From assembly GCF_025465935.1 (NCBI RefSeq), contig NZ_JANLNV010000090.1, positions 1 through 64,000 on the forward strand: a stretch of DNA of 64,000 nt, written 5' to 3'. A program made the translations under genes and the position numbers. The notes under the pieces are model-generated. The model was not told the DNA's origin and searched no databases. It saw only the letters and a list, made by a program, of their open reading frames with translations. This DNA is from Pseudomonas sp. 7P_10.2_Bac1 (lineage in GTDB: Bacteria > Pseudomonadota > Gammaproteobacteria > Pseudomonadales > Pseudomonadaceae). Of the stretch, positions 1 through 9,205 are shown in pieces; positions within the stretch are counted from its first letter, which is position 1, and each line of letters begins with the position of its first letter.

Positions 1-37
1 TATTTTTTTTAAAAAAAAAAACCCCCCCCCCCCCCCC
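1..37. repeat. Run of three homopolymer tracts at the left edge
   Basis: After TA come about 8 T, 11 A and 16 C in direct succession, followed by TCGCTCCTACAG, which is the end of a REP-like element common in this window. Such a block of three long homopolymers is not seen elsewhere here. It may be a contig-end or gap-closure artefact; a genuine slippery tract is possible but less likely. Confidence 0.6.
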
Positions 38-332
38 TCGCTCCTACAGTGCTTTTGGCGGTCTGAAAACCCTTAGTTCCTTTAACGCTAACGCTATAAC
101 TCACTCAATTGGCTGTACCAATACATAACAAACAGCTGTTTGAAAGATGTTCCATACCTAACAGCAAAGCCACGGCCCGCCTGATTGTCAGACAATTCAA
201 GCGCTTCCACTTGGGTCTAATTTCCTCCTGGCAGAGCCTTTCAACGGCTGTTGCGCATCGCACGCCACCCCAACGTGATTATTTATATAAAAATTATAAA
301 AAAGTTCATGCCCCATACATTAATAAAAGGTA

Positions 333-350
333 TTGGCACAGCGGTTGCTT
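333..350 (+). promoter_or_regulatory. Candidate sigma-54 (-24/-12) promoter for the first receptor cassette
   Basis: TTGGCACAGCGGTTGCTT matches the sigma-54 consensus TGGCAC-N5-TTGCW exactly. The invariant GG (335-336) and GC (347-348) have the required 12-bp spacing. Predicted transcription start is near 360, giving a leader of about 208 nt before the receptor. No sigma-54 activator gene is visible in the window. This is a by-eye match. Confidence 0.6.
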
Positions 351-406
351 TATCAAAGTTAACAAACCTTAACAGTGACAGAGCCTAGTTAATAAGATCC
401 CGTTGT

Positions 407-567
407 AACCATGCAGTACCTGAGCCGCGTGCGGACGCTGTTTATCCGCACTGGGGGAGCGGCTTGCTTGAAAAAAGTGATTTGCCAGGGTCGACACAAC
501 CCAAACCGGAGTCATGAGGGGCCCATAAGGCCATTCCAATAAACATCTAAAAAAGTCGGAAGGAACC
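407..567 (+). promoter_or_regulatory. Conserved leader shared with the second receptor gene
   Basis: Most of this stretch recurs at 16766-16916. Shared blocks include GAGCGGCTTGCTTGAAAAAA, GGTCGACACAACCCAA, GAGTCATGAGGG and AAGGCCATTCCAATAA, followed by AAAGTCGGAA just before the start codon. The similarity does not preserve a reading frame, so conservation is at DNA or RNA level: it is either recent duplication or a functional leader. GTGCGGACG and TATCCGCAC can form a short hairpin near 430-460. Confidence 0.65.
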
Positions 568-3282
568 ATGCAGAATAAGCATTCTGTCTTTAACTTGAAG
601 CCGCTTGTTGCCAGCCTGCAACGGCATCGTTTTGTGCCGTTGTATGTCGTCGCTCTGGGGATGAGCGCTGGCCAGCTTCAGGCGGCTGAAACCAATGCAG
701 CGGATGATTCAACTGCAACAACAGTCAGCGCCGGCAGCAATGCAGCGGCACCGACCACTCAACTGCAACGCGTTGAAGTCACCGGTACGGCGATTCGCCG
801 GGTCGATGCCGAAACCGCCGTGCCCGTGACCATCCTCAACATCGAGCAGTTGCGCAATGAAGGTGTGACCACCACCGCGCAAATCCTGCAACGTGTCACC
901 GGCAACCAATCGACCATCGTTGCCGCCAGCTCCGTCGGCTCCTCATCGGGCGGCTCAAGCTTTGCCGATATGCGCGGCATTGGTTCCAACAAGACCCTGG
1001 TGCTGCTCAACGGCCGCCGCCTGGGTAACAACGCCATCGACGGCTCGGCAGTCGACATCAATACCATCCCCTTCGCGGCCATTGACCGCGTAGAGATCCT
1101 GCGCGACGGCGCATCCGCGTTGTATGGCACTGACGCCATTGGCGGGGTAATCAACTTCATAACCAGAAAGTCCCTGACCGACGGCACCCTGACCCTGGGC
1201 GGTGAAGTTCCAGGCCACAGTGGCGGCGGCAACAGCCATGATCTAAACGCCAGTTGGGGCTACGGCGATCTGGAGCAAGACCGCTTCAACGTATTCGGCG
1301 TGATCGGCTACAACAAGCAAGACAGCTTGAAAGCCAAAGATCGTTCGTTCTCGAACAATTACGTCCCTGGCCGCGGCCTGGACCAGACTTCGGGCGTGTC
1401 CTACCCGGCCAACTACAGCCAGAACGGCGTGACCACCAACCCACTGTCCGCCAGCAACTGCGATGGTCCCAACCTGGTTGCACGCCAGGGCGTGTGCCGC
1501 TTCAACACCCGCCCCTACCAGGACCTGTTGCCAGAAACCGAAAAGACCTCATTCTTCGGCCGCGCCACCGGCAAAATCACCGATGACGACAACGTCAACC
1601 TGGAGTACTTCTGGGCACGCAACAACAACTCGGTTGATATTGCCCCCGCGAACTTGCTCGGGGTGACGATGGACCCGACTTCGCCGTACTTCCCGGGCAA
1701 TGGGATTACCCCAGGCTCCACCAGCGCATCTTTCGACCCGACCCAACCGATTGGCCTTAACTGGCGCGAAACCGCCGCCGGCGGGCGCTCAACCAAAGAC
1801 CAGAACACCAGCCAGCGGGTCGTGCTGAGCTTTGATGGTGTGGCCAAAGGCTGGGACTACAACCTCGGCGCTTCGTACAACCAGAACCAGGTCACCGAAA
1901 GCCTCACCGGCGGCTTTATCAGCGACTCGGCCATGCTCGACGGGATTGCCAACGGCATCATCAACCCGTTCGGCCCGCAAAGCGCAGCCGGTCAGCGCCT
2001 GATCGACGCCAACCAGTACCGTGGCCAGTACATTTCTTCGGTAGGCCGCGTGTCGGGTATCGATGGCCGTGCCAGCCGCGAAGTGGGCGACTGGTTCGGT
2101 GCAGGCCCGGCCGGGCTGGCCATCGGTGGCGAGTACCGCCATGAGGCTTACCAGCAAAGCTACGCAGCATTCGCAGACGACCTGGCCAGCCTTGGCGTGG
2201 ACCCTAACGCCCGCGTCTCGGCCGATCGCAACGTGAAGGCGGTGTACACCGAGCTGAACGTGCCAGTGCTGGATACCCTGGAACTGTCGGCCGCCGTGCG
2301 TCACGACAAATACAGCGACTTCGGCAGCACCACCAACCCGAAATACTCGTTCCGCTACCAGCCGGTCAAAGAGTTGGTGGTACGCGGTGCATACAGCGAA
2401 GGCTTCCGTGCCCCATCGCTGTATGAGTTGTACAACCCGGAGTACCTGACCTACACCCAGGGCTTCTACAACGACCCTAAACTGTGCACCAACGGCGTCG
2501 TGCAACCGGGCGGCGATGCTGGCCGCGATTGCGGTCAGCAGTTCCGCCGTCGCACCGGCGGCAATACCAACCTGTCGCCAGAAACGGCGCGCAACCTGAC
2601 CCTGGGCTTCGTTTATCAGCCTGTTCGCGACCTGTCGGTGGGCCTGGACTTCTGGTGGATCCACATCGCCAACCAGATCGCCGAGTTCCCGGAATCGACA
2701 GTGTTTGACGACCCGAACGCCTATGCCGATCGCTACATCCGCAACAACGACGGTTCGATCAACTACGTGCAAACCGGCAACGCCAACCTGGGTGCGGTTA
2801 AAACCAGCGGTGTCGACGTCAGCGCCGATTACAAATTCCCGAACACCCCTTACGGTCAATTTGGCCTGGGGCTGCAAGGGACCTACGTGTCGCGCTATGA
2901 CTACCAGACCACCATTGGCGGCAGCTACACCGACAACGTGAGTGCGTTTGAAGGCGTTGGCGTGATTGCCCGCTGGAAACACGTGTTGAGCGGCACCTGG
3001 AACCTGGGACCTTACCGCGCCTCGCTGGTTAACCGCTTCACCAGCAGCTACAAGGACTTCGACCCGGACACTCATCACAACGTCGCGTCGTACACCCTGT
3101 GGGATCTTTCTGCGGGCTACACCTTCGACAAAACCATCGATCTGGACGTGGGCGTGAAAAACCTGTTTGACCGCGACCCGCCGTTCACCAACCAGGCTGT
3201 CAACTTCCAGAGCGGTTACGATCCACGCTATACCGACCCGCTGGGCCGTACCTTCTTCGCCCGTGCGACTTACCACTTCTAA
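568..3282 (+). CDS. TonB-dependent outer-membrane receptor, copy 1
   Basis: This 904-aa outer-membrane transporter would bring a substrate into the periplasm using TonB energy. A long signal peptide (about residues 1-40, basic n-region, cleavage near GQLQAA) is followed by an Ala/Thr-rich linker, a TonB-box-like QRVEVTG (67-73), a plug domain (about 80-210, with RGIGSNKTLVLLNGRRLG and DGASALYGTDAIGGVINF), and a beta barrel ending in YHF, the usual terminal Phe of outer-membrane proteins. There is no N-terminal signalling domain. The plug style is that of the large receptors used for peptides or sugars rather than a classical siderophore receptor. Start ATG is preceded by GGAAGGAACC. It heads a cassette with yejABEF-like genes and has a close paralogue at 16917. 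The substrate is unknown; an oligopeptide is inferred from the neighbours. Confidence 0.9.
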   Translation: MQNKHSVFNLKPLVASLQRHRFVPLYVVALGMSAGQLQAAETNAADDSTATTVSAGSNAAAPTTQLQRVEVTGTAIRRVDAETAVPVTILNIEQLRNEGVTTTAQILQRVTGNQSTIVAASSVGSSSGGSSFADMRGIGSNKTLVLLNGRRLGNNAIDGSAVDINTIPFAAIDRVEILRDGASALYGTDAIGGVINFITRKSLTDGTLTLGGEVPGHSGGGNSHDLNASWGYGDLEQDRFNVFGVIGYNKQDSLKAKDRSFSNNYVPGRGLDQTSGVSYPANYSQNGVTTNPLSASNCDGPNLVARQGVCRFNTRPYQDLLPETEKTSFFGRATGKITDDDNVNLEYFWARNNNSVDIAPANLLGVTMDPTSPYFPGNGITPGSTSASFDPTQPIGLNWRETAAGGRSTKDQNTSQRVVLSFDGVAKGWDYNLGASYNQNQVTESLTGGFISDSAMLDGIANGIINPFGPQSAAGQRLIDANQYRGQYISSVGRVSGIDGRASREVGDWFGAGPAGLAIGGEYRHEAYQQSYAAFADDLASLGVDPNARVSADRNVKAVYTELNVPVLDTLELSAAVRHDKYSDFGSTTNPKYSFRYQPVKELVVRGAYSEGFRAPSLYELYNPEYLTYTQGFYNDPKLCTNGVVQPGGDAGRDCGQQFRRRTGGNTNLSPETARNLTLGFVYQPVRDLSVGLDFWWIHIANQIAEFPESTVFDDPNAYADRYIRNNDGSINYVQTGNANLGAVKTSGVDVSADYKFPNTPYGQFGLGLQGTYVSRYDYQTTIGGSYTDNVSAFEGVGVIARWKHVLSGTWNLGPYRASLVNRFTSSYKDFDPDTHHNVASYTLWDLSAGYTFDKTIDLDVGVKNLFDRDPPFTNQAVNFQSGYDPRYTDPLGRTFFARATYHF

Positions 3283-3293
3283 GTGATAGCCCC

Positions 3294-3360
3294 CTGTTGG
3301 AGCGGGCTTGCCTCGCGATCGTTTGATCGATAAAAACGATCGCGAGGCTCGTTCCAACAG
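3294..3360. repeat. REP-like hairpin between receptor and binding protein
   Basis: An imperfect inverted repeat begins CTGTTGGAGCGGGCTTGCCT and ends AGGCTCGTTCCAACAG, with CGATCG stems in the middle. The same element lies at the same place in the second cassette (19658-19722). It could stabilise the upstream mRNA or attenuate transcription. Confidence 0.75.
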
Positions 3361-3390
3361 GCTCCCCACGCGGCACAAGGAAATCCCCTC

Positions 3391-5244
3391 ATGTCTTCAT
3401 TTTTAATGCCCCTGCTCCGCTCGCTGCTGGTGCCTGCGCTGTCGTGCGTGTGCCTGAGTGTCAGCGCCGCACCCAGCCAGGCGTTGACGGTCTACGGCGA
3501 GGCGCCCAAATACCCCGCCGGTTTCCAGCACTTCGACTTTGTGAACCCCAACGCGCCCAAAGGCGGTTCACTAACTCGATCAGCGATGGAAATTGGCCAA
3601 TTCAATTACATCGTTCCTTATATCGACCAGGGCACAGGCGTTGTGCAGGTCGATGACTGGCTGTACTCGCCGCTGGCATTCCGCTCACTGGACGAGCCCT
3701 ACACGGTCTACGGCCTGATCGCGCAGCAAATGGAACGCGACCCGGACGGCCTGTGGGTACGCTTTTACCTGAACCCCAAAGCCCGATTTGCCGACGGCAC
3801 ACCGATCACTGCCCAGGACGTCGCCTTCACCTATAACACCCTGATGACACAAGGCAGCCTGGGCTACCGAATGCTCTATGGCGAGGTCAAGGATGTGGTT
3901 GTCGAAGGCTTGCGGCAAATCCGCTTCGACTTCAAGAGCAATCAGAACCGCACCCTGGCGCTGGACCTGGCCAGCCTGCATATCCTGCCCGAACACTGGT
4001 GGAAAACCCGCGATTTCACCAATGGCGGCGGCTTTGAGCCGCCCCTGGGCAGCGGCCCGTACACCGTGTCCAACGTCGACCCTGGCCGCAGCATCAGTTT
4101 TCAACGCAACCCCGACTGGTGGGCCAAAGACTTGCCCGTCAGCAAAGGCATGTACAACTTCGACCGCCTGACGGTGAACTTCTACAGCGACACCGACATT
4201 GCTCGGCAACTGCTCAAGGCCGGTGCGTTTGACTACAACCGTGAGTTCTCGGCCACCGGTTTCAGCATCGGCTATCAAGGCCCGGCCCTGGCCGATGGGC
4301 GCCTGCAACGCGGGGTCTTTGCCAAAGACAAACCGGGAGCGCCCCAGGGCTTTGCCTTCAACCTGCAAAACCCGTATTTCCAGGACCGCCGCGTGCGCCA
4401 GGCCCTGAGCCTGCTGTGGGACTTTGAGTGGACCAACAAGCAGATGATGCGCAATTTCTATGTGCGTCTGCAGAGCTACTTCCCGAAAAGCGACATGGCC
4501 GCCACAGCCCTGCCCGATGCTCGCGAACTGGAGATTCTTGAACCCTTGCGCGGCCAGATCCCGGATGAGGTGTTCACCCAGGTCTACCAGGCCCCCAAAA
4601 CCGATGGCAGCGGCTACATCCGCGACAAGCAGTTGCAAGCCCTGGCACTGCTCAAGGAAGCCGGCTGGACACCCAAGGACAACCAACTGGTAAACGCCCA
4701 GGGCGAGCCGTTCAGGTTCACCTTCCTGGATGGCCAGGGCGGTTTTGACCGCATGATCATGCCGTACAAGCGCACCCTGGCGCAGATCGGCATCACCATG
4801 GATATTCGCAAAGTCGACTCTGCGCAATACATCAACCGCCTCAACGCCCGCGACTACGACATGATCGTGGTGGCCTTCCCACGCAGCGGTCAGCCCGTGG
4901 TTTCACCGGGCCGCGAAATGTATGACATGTTCGGTTCCGGCAGCGCCACCCAGGTCGGTTCATCCAACTCGTTCGTGTTGCGCAACCCGGCCGTCGACAC
5001 CCTGCTCGACGGTCTGGTGCAAGCCAACAGCCGCGAAGAAATGGTGCACTACGCCCGCGCTCTGGATCGCGTCCTGCAATGGGGCTACTACATGATCCCC
5101 AACTACTACTCCATCGGCACCCCGACCGTGTACCAGAACCGCTTCGGCCGCCCCGCCATCGAGCCAAAGTTCGATGAGGGCCTGGACACCTGGTGGGAAG
5201 TCAGCAAAACCGCGCAAACCAATGCGCAGATGAAGGAGCATTAA
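3391..5244 (+). CDS. YejA-like oligopeptide-binding protein, copy 1
   Basis: This 617-aa periplasmic solute-binding protein belongs to the SBP_bac_5 family and matches YejA (about 600 aa) in length and style. The signal peptide covers about residues 1-27 (MSSFLMPLLRSLLVPALS, cleavage after SAA). YejA-type features include the opening ALTVYGEAPKYP, NPNAPKGGSL, and a C-terminal GYYMIPNYYSIGTP. It would deliver oligopeptides to the YejBEF-like permease encoded directly downstream (one-base gap). Yej systems in other bacteria import peptide antibiotics such as microcin C. Start ATG is preceded by AAGGAAATCCCCTC. About 73 bases from 3571 are identical to copy 2, including silent sites. Confidence 0.9.
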   Translation: MSSFLMPLLRSLLVPALSCVCLSVSAAPSQALTVYGEAPKYPAGFQHFDFVNPNAPKGGSLTRSAMEIGQFNYIVPYIDQGTGVVQVDDWLYSPLAFRSLDEPYTVYGLIAQQMERDPDGLWVRFYLNPKARFADGTPITAQDVAFTYNTLMTQGSLGYRMLYGEVKDVVVEGLRQIRFDFKSNQNRTLALDLASLHILPEHWWKTRDFTNGGGFEPPLGSGPYTVSNVDPGRSISFQRNPDWWAKDLPVSKGMYNFDRLTVNFYSDTDIARQLLKAGAFDYNREFSATGFSIGYQGPALADGRLQRGVFAKDKPGAPQGFAFNLQNPYFQDRRVRQALSLLWDFEWTNKQMMRNFYVRLQSYFPKSDMAATALPDARELEILEPLRGQIPDEVFTQVYQAPKTDGSGYIRDKQLQALALLKEAGWTPKDNQLVNAQGEPFRFTFLDGQGGFDRMIMPYKRTLAQIGITMDIRKVDSAQYINRLNARDYDMIVVAFPRSGQPVVSPGREMYDMFGSGSATQVGSSNSFVLRNPAVDTLLDGLVQANSREEMVHYARALDRVLQWGYYMIPNYYSIGTPTVYQNRFGRPAIEPKFDEGLDTWWEVSKTAQTNAQMKEH

Positions 5245-5245
5245 G

Positions 5246-6316
5246 GTGCTGCATTACATCAGTCGTCGTTTATTGCTCATCATCCCCACCTTGCTGTGCA
5301 TCCTGGTGGTCAACTTTCTGATCGTCCAGGCCGCACCCGGCGGCCCGGTTGAACAAGCCATTGCCCGTTTGCAAGGCTTCAGCGGCCCCGGCGTTGGAGG
5401 CGGCGGCGGTGAAATGGCCGCCGGGGGTTCCGGCGCCAGCCGCAGCAGCCGTGGCCTTGACCCGGCCCTGATCGAAGAAATCACCAAGCATTACGGCTTC
5501 GACAAACCCATGCACGAACGCTTGTGGCTGATGCTCAAGAACTACGCGCAACTGGATTTCGGCAACAGTTTTTTTCGCGGCGCCAAGGTCACCGACCTGA
5601 TCCTGCAGAAGCTTCCGGTGTCGATCTCGCTGGGCTTATGGGCCACTTTGATTACCTACCTGATCTCGATCCCGCTGGGCATCCGCAAGGCCATTCATAA
5701 CGGCAGCAAATTTGATATCTGGACCAGCACCGCGATCATCATCGGCTATGCGATGCCGGCATTTCTGTTCGCCATTTTGCTGATCGTGGTGTTCGCCGGT
5801 GGTAGCTATGTGAGCTGGTTTCCGATCCAGGGCATGGTCTCGGATGATTTCGACAGCCTGAGTTTTTTCGGCAAGATCGCCGACTATCTCTGGCACATGG
5901 TGCTACCCGTCAGTGCTCTGGTGATCGGCGGCTTTGCGACGTTGACCATCCTCACCAAAAACAGCTTCCTCAACGAGATCAGCCGTCAGTACGTGGTCAC
6001 TGCCCGCGCCAAGGGGTTGACTGAAAAACGTGTGCTCTATGGGCATGTGCTGCGCAACGCCATGTTGCTGGTGGTAGCGGGCGTGCCCCAGGCACTGATT
6101 GAAGTGTTCTTCGCCGGCTCCCTCCTGATCGAGACCATCTTCAACCTCGATGGCATCGGCCGCATGAGCTACGAGGCGGCGATATCCCGCGACTACCCGG
6201 TGGTCTTCGGCACGCTGTTCCTGTTCACCCTGTTCGGGCTGTTGATCAAGTTGATCGGCGATATTTGCTACACCCTGCTCGACCCCCGTATCGACTTCTC
6301 GGCGAGGACTGCCTGA
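5246..6316 (+). CDS. YejB-like oligopeptide ABC permease, copy 1
   Basis: This 356-aa inner-membrane subunit has an N-terminal membrane helix (MLHYISRRLLLIIPTLLCIL), a periplasmic stretch with a Gly/Ser-rich insert (about residues 48-72, GVGGGGGEMAAGGSG), and a BPD_transp_1 domain (about 140-350) containing the EAA-like loop ARAKGLTEKRVLYGHVLRNA. Length agrees with YejB. It starts at GTG one base after the binding-protein stop; the SD (AAGGAG) lies within the end of that gene, so translation is probably coupled. Its stop overlaps the yejE start as TGATG. Confidence 0.9.
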   Translation: MLHYISRRLLLIIPTLLCILVVNFLIVQAAPGGPVEQAIARLQGFSGPGVGGGGGEMAAGGSGASRSSRGLDPALIEEITKHYGFDKPMHERLWLMLKNYAQLDFGNSFFRGAKVTDLILQKLPVSISLGLWATLITYLISIPLGIRKAIHNGSKFDIWTSTAIIIGYAMPAFLFAILLIVVFAGGSYVSWFPIQGMVSDDFDSLSFFGKIADYLWHMVLPVSALVIGGFATLTILTKNSFLNEISRQYVVTARAKGLTEKRVLYGHVLRNAMLLVVAGVPQALIEVFFAGSLLIETIFNLDGIGRMSYEAAISRDYPVVFGTLFLFTLFGLLIKLIGDICYTLLDPRIDFSARTA

Positions 6317-7338
6317 TGTTTACCCTCTCTCCCCTGAGCCGTCGCCGCTTCGCCCACTTTCGCGCCAACCGACGGGGCTGGTGGTCGTTGTGGCTGTTTG
6401 TCGGCCTGTTTGTGGTGTGCCTGGGCGGCGAGTTGATCGCCAATGACAAACCCTTGGCCATTCACTTCAAAGACCAGTGGTACTTCCCCATCTTTTCCAA
6501 CCACCTTGAAACCGACTTTGGCGGTGAACTGCCCTTCGAGCCGGATTACCGCAGTGATTATGTGCGCAAACTGATCACCGACCAGGGCGGCTGGATGCTG
6601 TTCGCGCCGATACCCTTCAGCTCCGACACGGTCAATTACGACCTCACGGTGCCGTCGCCTAGCCCGCCGAGCACCACCAACTGGTTGGGCACTGATGAAC
6701 AGGCTCGCGATGTGCTGGCGCGGGTGATTTTCGGCGCGCGGATTTCAATTCTGTTTGCCTTGATCCTGACTGCAGTGAGCGCTGTGATCGGCATCACGGC
6801 CGGCGCCTTTCAGGGCTTTTACGGGGGGCTGGTGGACCTGATCGGCCAGCGCCTGCAAGAGGTCTGGGCCGGATTGCCGGTGCTGTATTTGCTGATCATC
6901 CTCTCGGGCTTTATCGCCCCGAGCTTTTGGTGGCTGCTGGGCATCATGGCGCTGTTTAGTTGGCTGGCACTGGTGGACGTGGTGCGCGCCGAGTTCTTGC
7001 GCGGGCGTAACCTGGAATATGTAAAAGCCGCACGGGCACTGGGCTTGACCAACGGTGCACTGATGCGCCGGCACATTCTGCCCAACGCCATGACCTCGAC
7101 CCTGACCTACCTGCCGTTCATTTTGACCGGCGCGATTGCCACCCTCACCGCCCTGGATTTTCTCGGTTTCGGCATGCCGCCGGGCACCGCCTCATTGGGT
7201 GAATTGATTGGCCAGGCCAAGCGCAACCTGCAAGCCCCCTGGTTGGGCCTGACCGCGTTCTGTGTGCTGGCGCTGATTTTGTCGTTGTTGGTGTTTATCG
7301 GCGAAGCCTGCCGTGACGCCTTTGATCCACGGAGTTGA
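6316..7338 (+). CDS. YejE-like oligopeptide ABC permease, copy 1
   Basis: This 340-aa second permease has an N-terminal OppC-type helix (about residues 22-45), a long periplasmic loop (about 46-135), and a BPD_transp_1 domain with the coupling motif EFLRGRNLEYVKAARALGLT. I start it at the ATG overlapping the yejB stop; an upstream TTG in frame (6265) would lie inside yejB. From about 6980 to the end the DNA is almost identical to copy 2, unlike the 5' half, suggesting gene conversion. Confidence 0.9.
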   Translation: MFTLSPLSRRRFAHFRANRRGWWSLWLFVGLFVVCLGGELIANDKPLAIHFKDQWYFPIFSNHLETDFGGELPFEPDYRSDYVRKLITDQGGWMLFAPIPFSSDTVNYDLTVPSPSPPSTTNWLGTDEQARDVLARVIFGARISILFALILTAVSAVIGITAGAFQGFYGGLVDLIGQRLQEVWAGLPVLYLLIILSGFIAPSFWWLLGIMALFSWLALVDVVRAEFLRGRNLEYVKAARALGLTNGALMRRHILPNAMTSTLTYLPFILTGAIATLTALDFLGFGMPPGTASLGELIGQAKRNLQAPWLGLTAFCVLALILSLLVFIGEACRDAFDPRS

Positions 7339-7339
7339 T

Positions 7340-8920
7340 ATGAACGACGCACTGATTGAAATACGTGACCTGCGTGTCGGGTTTGCCGGGCGCGAGGTCG
7401 TTCACGGGATCAACCTCGACATCCGCCGTGGCGAATGCCTGGCCTTGGTCGGTGAGTCTGGCTCGGGCAAGTCGGTAACCGCCCACTCGATCTTGCGCCT
7501 GCTGCCGGGTAAAAGCGTCGAAACCCAAGGCAGCATTCGCTACGACGGCACCGATCTGGTCAGCGCCAGTGATAGCCAGCTGCGCAGCCTACGCGGCAAC
7601 CGCATCGCGATGATTTTCCAGGAGCCGATGACCTCGCTCAACCCGCTGCACACCGTTGAAAAGCAAATCAGCGAAGTGTTGATCACTCACAAAGGCCTGA
7701 AAAAACGTGCGGCACGCACCAGAACCCTGGAGTTGCTGGAACTGGTCGGCATTCGCGACCCTGCAAGTCGCCTCAACGCCTACCCGCATCAACTGTCGGG
7801 CGGCCAACGCCAGCGGGTGATGATCGCCATGGCCCTGGCCAACGAGCCTGAGTTGCTGATTGCCGACGAACCCACCACCGCGCTGGACGTCACCGTGCAG
7901 CAAAAGATTCTTGAGCTGCTGATCGACCTGCAACAGCGCCTGGGCATGTCGTTGTTGCTGATCAGCCATGACCTCAACCTGGTGCGCAAAATCGCCCAGC
8001 GCGTGTGCGTGATGCGCGGCGGCGAGATCGTCGAGCAAGCTACCTGTGAGCAATTGTTCAGCGCTCCGAAGCACGCCTACAGCCGCATGCTGATCGATGC
8101 CGAACCCACTGGCAGCCCGGTGCCTGCCAACGTCCAGGAGAACCTGTTGCAAGTGGACGATCTCAAGGTCTGGTTTCCCTTGCCCAAATCACTGTTCAGC
8201 CGCGAACGGCAGTACGTCAAAGCGGTGGACGGCGTCAGTTTTGCTCTGAAAAAAGGTCGCACCCTGGGGATTGTCGGAGAGTCCGGCTCGGGCAAATCCA
8301 CGCTGGGGCAGGCGGTGCTGCGGCTGGTGGAGTCAGAAGGATCAATCCGGCTGGACGGCCAGTCGTTGGGTGGGCTCAACCAGGACCAATTGAGACCGTT
8401 GCGTCGCCATATGCAGGTGGTCTTCCAGGACCCGTTCGGCAGCCTGAGCCCGCGCATGTCGGTGCAGCAGATCATCAGCGAAGGCCTGCTGGCCCATGAC
8501 ATTGGCACCGTACAGGAACGGGAAGCCGCAGTGATTCGGGTGCTGCAAGAAGTGGGGCTCGACCCGGAAAGTCGCCACCGCTACCCCCACGAGTTTTCGG
8601 GGGGGCAGCGCCAGCGGATCTCCATCGCCCGCGCGCTGATCATGGAGCCGGAACTGATCCTGCTCGACGAGCCGACCTCGGCGCTGGACCGCACCGTACA
8701 AAAACAGGTGGTGGAATTGCTGCGCGACCTGCAAGCCCGACATGGCCTGACCTACCTGTTTATCAGCCATGACTTGGCGGTGGTGCACGCCTTGGCCCAC
8801 GACATGATCGTGATCAAGGACGGCAAAGTGGTGGAACAAGGTGATGCGCAAACCCTGTTCGCCAACCCGCAGCACCCTTACACCCGCGAGCTCTTACAGG
8901 CCAGCAGCGTGACGGTCTGA
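7340..8920 (+). CDS. YejF-like duplicated ABC ATPase, copy 1
   Basis: This 526-aa protein has two complete ATPase domains in tandem, as in YejF. The first has Walker A GESGSGKS (about residue 39), signature LSGGQRQR and Walker B LLIADEPTTA. The second has GESGSGKST, FSGGQRQR and LILLDEPTSA. It drives import through the YejBE-like channel. I start it at ATG 7340 with GGAG just upstream, rather than at an in-frame ATG inside yejE (7313). Oligopeptide/dipeptide C-terminal signature segments follow each domain. It is the last gene of the first cassette; a REP element follows. Confidence 0.92.
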   Translation: MNDALIEIRDLRVGFAGREVVHGINLDIRRGECLALVGESGSGKSVTAHSILRLLPGKSVETQGSIRYDGTDLVSASDSQLRSLRGNRIAMIFQEPMTSLNPLHTVEKQISEVLITHKGLKKRAARTRTLELLELVGIRDPASRLNAYPHQLSGGQRQRVMIAMALANEPELLIADEPTTALDVTVQQKILELLIDLQQRLGMSLLLISHDLNLVRKIAQRVCVMRGGEIVEQATCEQLFSAPKHAYSRMLIDAEPTGSPVPANVQENLLQVDDLKVWFPLPKSLFSRERQYVKAVDGVSFALKKGRTLGIVGESGSGKSTLGQAVLRLVESEGSIRLDGQSLGGLNQDQLRPLRRHMQVVFQDPFGSLSPRMSVQQIISEGLLAHDIGTVQEREAAVIRVLQEVGLDPESRHRYPHEFSGGQRQRISIARALIMEPELILLDEPTSALDRTVQKQVVELLRDLQARHGLTYLFISHDLAVVHALAHDMIVIKDGKVVEQGDAQTLFANPQHPYTRELLQASSVTV

Positions 8921-8927
8921 CCCGACC

Positions 8928-8995
8928 TGTAGGAGCGAGCGTGCCTCGCGATCTGTTGATCGCTGAAAAGATCGGGAGACAAGCTCACTCTTACA
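8928..8995. repeat. REP-like inverted repeat after cassette 1
   Basis: TGTAGGAGCGAGCGTGCCTC pairs imperfectly with GGAGACAAGCTCACTCTTACA. It is related to the element after cassette 2 (25325-25385), where the stop codon and first bases are identical, so the duplication includes the start of this element. Confidence 0.7.
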
Positions 8996-9030
8996 TGGAA
9001 GTTTTATTTTTTTACAAAGTTTTACCAAAA

Positions 9031-9048
9031 CTGGCACAGAATTTTCTT
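9031..9048 (+). promoter_or_regulatory. Weak sigma-54-like promoter upstream of the small ORF
   Basis: CTGGCACAGAATTTTCTT has a perfect TGGCAC at -24 but TTTCT instead of TTGCW at -12, so the conserved GC reads TC. It resembles the stronger sites at 333 and 14379 and sits upstream of the peptide/exporter/protease genes. Alone it would not be convincing. Confidence 0.3.
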
Positions 9049-9055
9049 GTCATTG

Positions 9056-9123
9056 CGCGTTGGCAATTCGCCGGTTGAAAACACAGCTTCCGGGGTGCGT
9101 AACCCGCACCAATTGCGAACGCG
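9056..9123 (+). promoter_or_regulatory. Structured leader before the small ORF
   Basis: CGCGTTGGCAATTC (9056-9069) can pair with CAATTGCGAACGCG (9110-9123) at 12 of 14 positions. Inside it, GGTGCG (9094-9099) pairs with CGCACC (9105-9110), competing by one base with the outer stem. The 5' arm lies where transcription from the weak -24/-12 element would begin. It may be an RNA structure or a protein-binding dyad; the role is unknown. Confidence 0.35.
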
Positions 9124-9205
9124 GACGTAAAAAACTGTCCACATTCAGTGCAACGGCAGACCAAAAGTCATGTCATTGACCAGCTGTACAAAAGGAATAA
9201 CAACG

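Larger units (their letters stand above)
38..567. other. Gene-free left flank and leader of the first receptor
   Basis: No convincing gene is seen in these 530 bases. The only open frame (109-372) starts at TTG, lacks a ribosome binding site and has an unremarkable composition. The stretch holds a REP tail (38-49), an AT-rich part (about 280-330), a sigma-54-like promoter (333-350), and a leader (407-567) that is conserved upstream of the second receptor. A short palindrome ATTGTCAGACAAT lies at 184-196, about 150 bp upstream of the promoter, a usual distance for an enhancer-binding activator. Confidence 0.6.

Noticed and set aside
109..372. Open frame of 87 codons upstream of the first receptor
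   Set aside because: TTG start without SD, AT-rich end, overlaps the sigma-54-like promoter, no family features.
411..542. 43-codon ATG frame in the conserved leader
   Set aside because: The second leader copy lacks the ATG and the frame is not kept, so conservation is not that of a protein.
1789..3378. Long minus-strand open frame (529 codons) opposite the first receptor
   Set aside because: Shadow of a GC-rich gene; composition is reverse-complement-like (Val/Ala/Gly/His rich) and no domain is visible.
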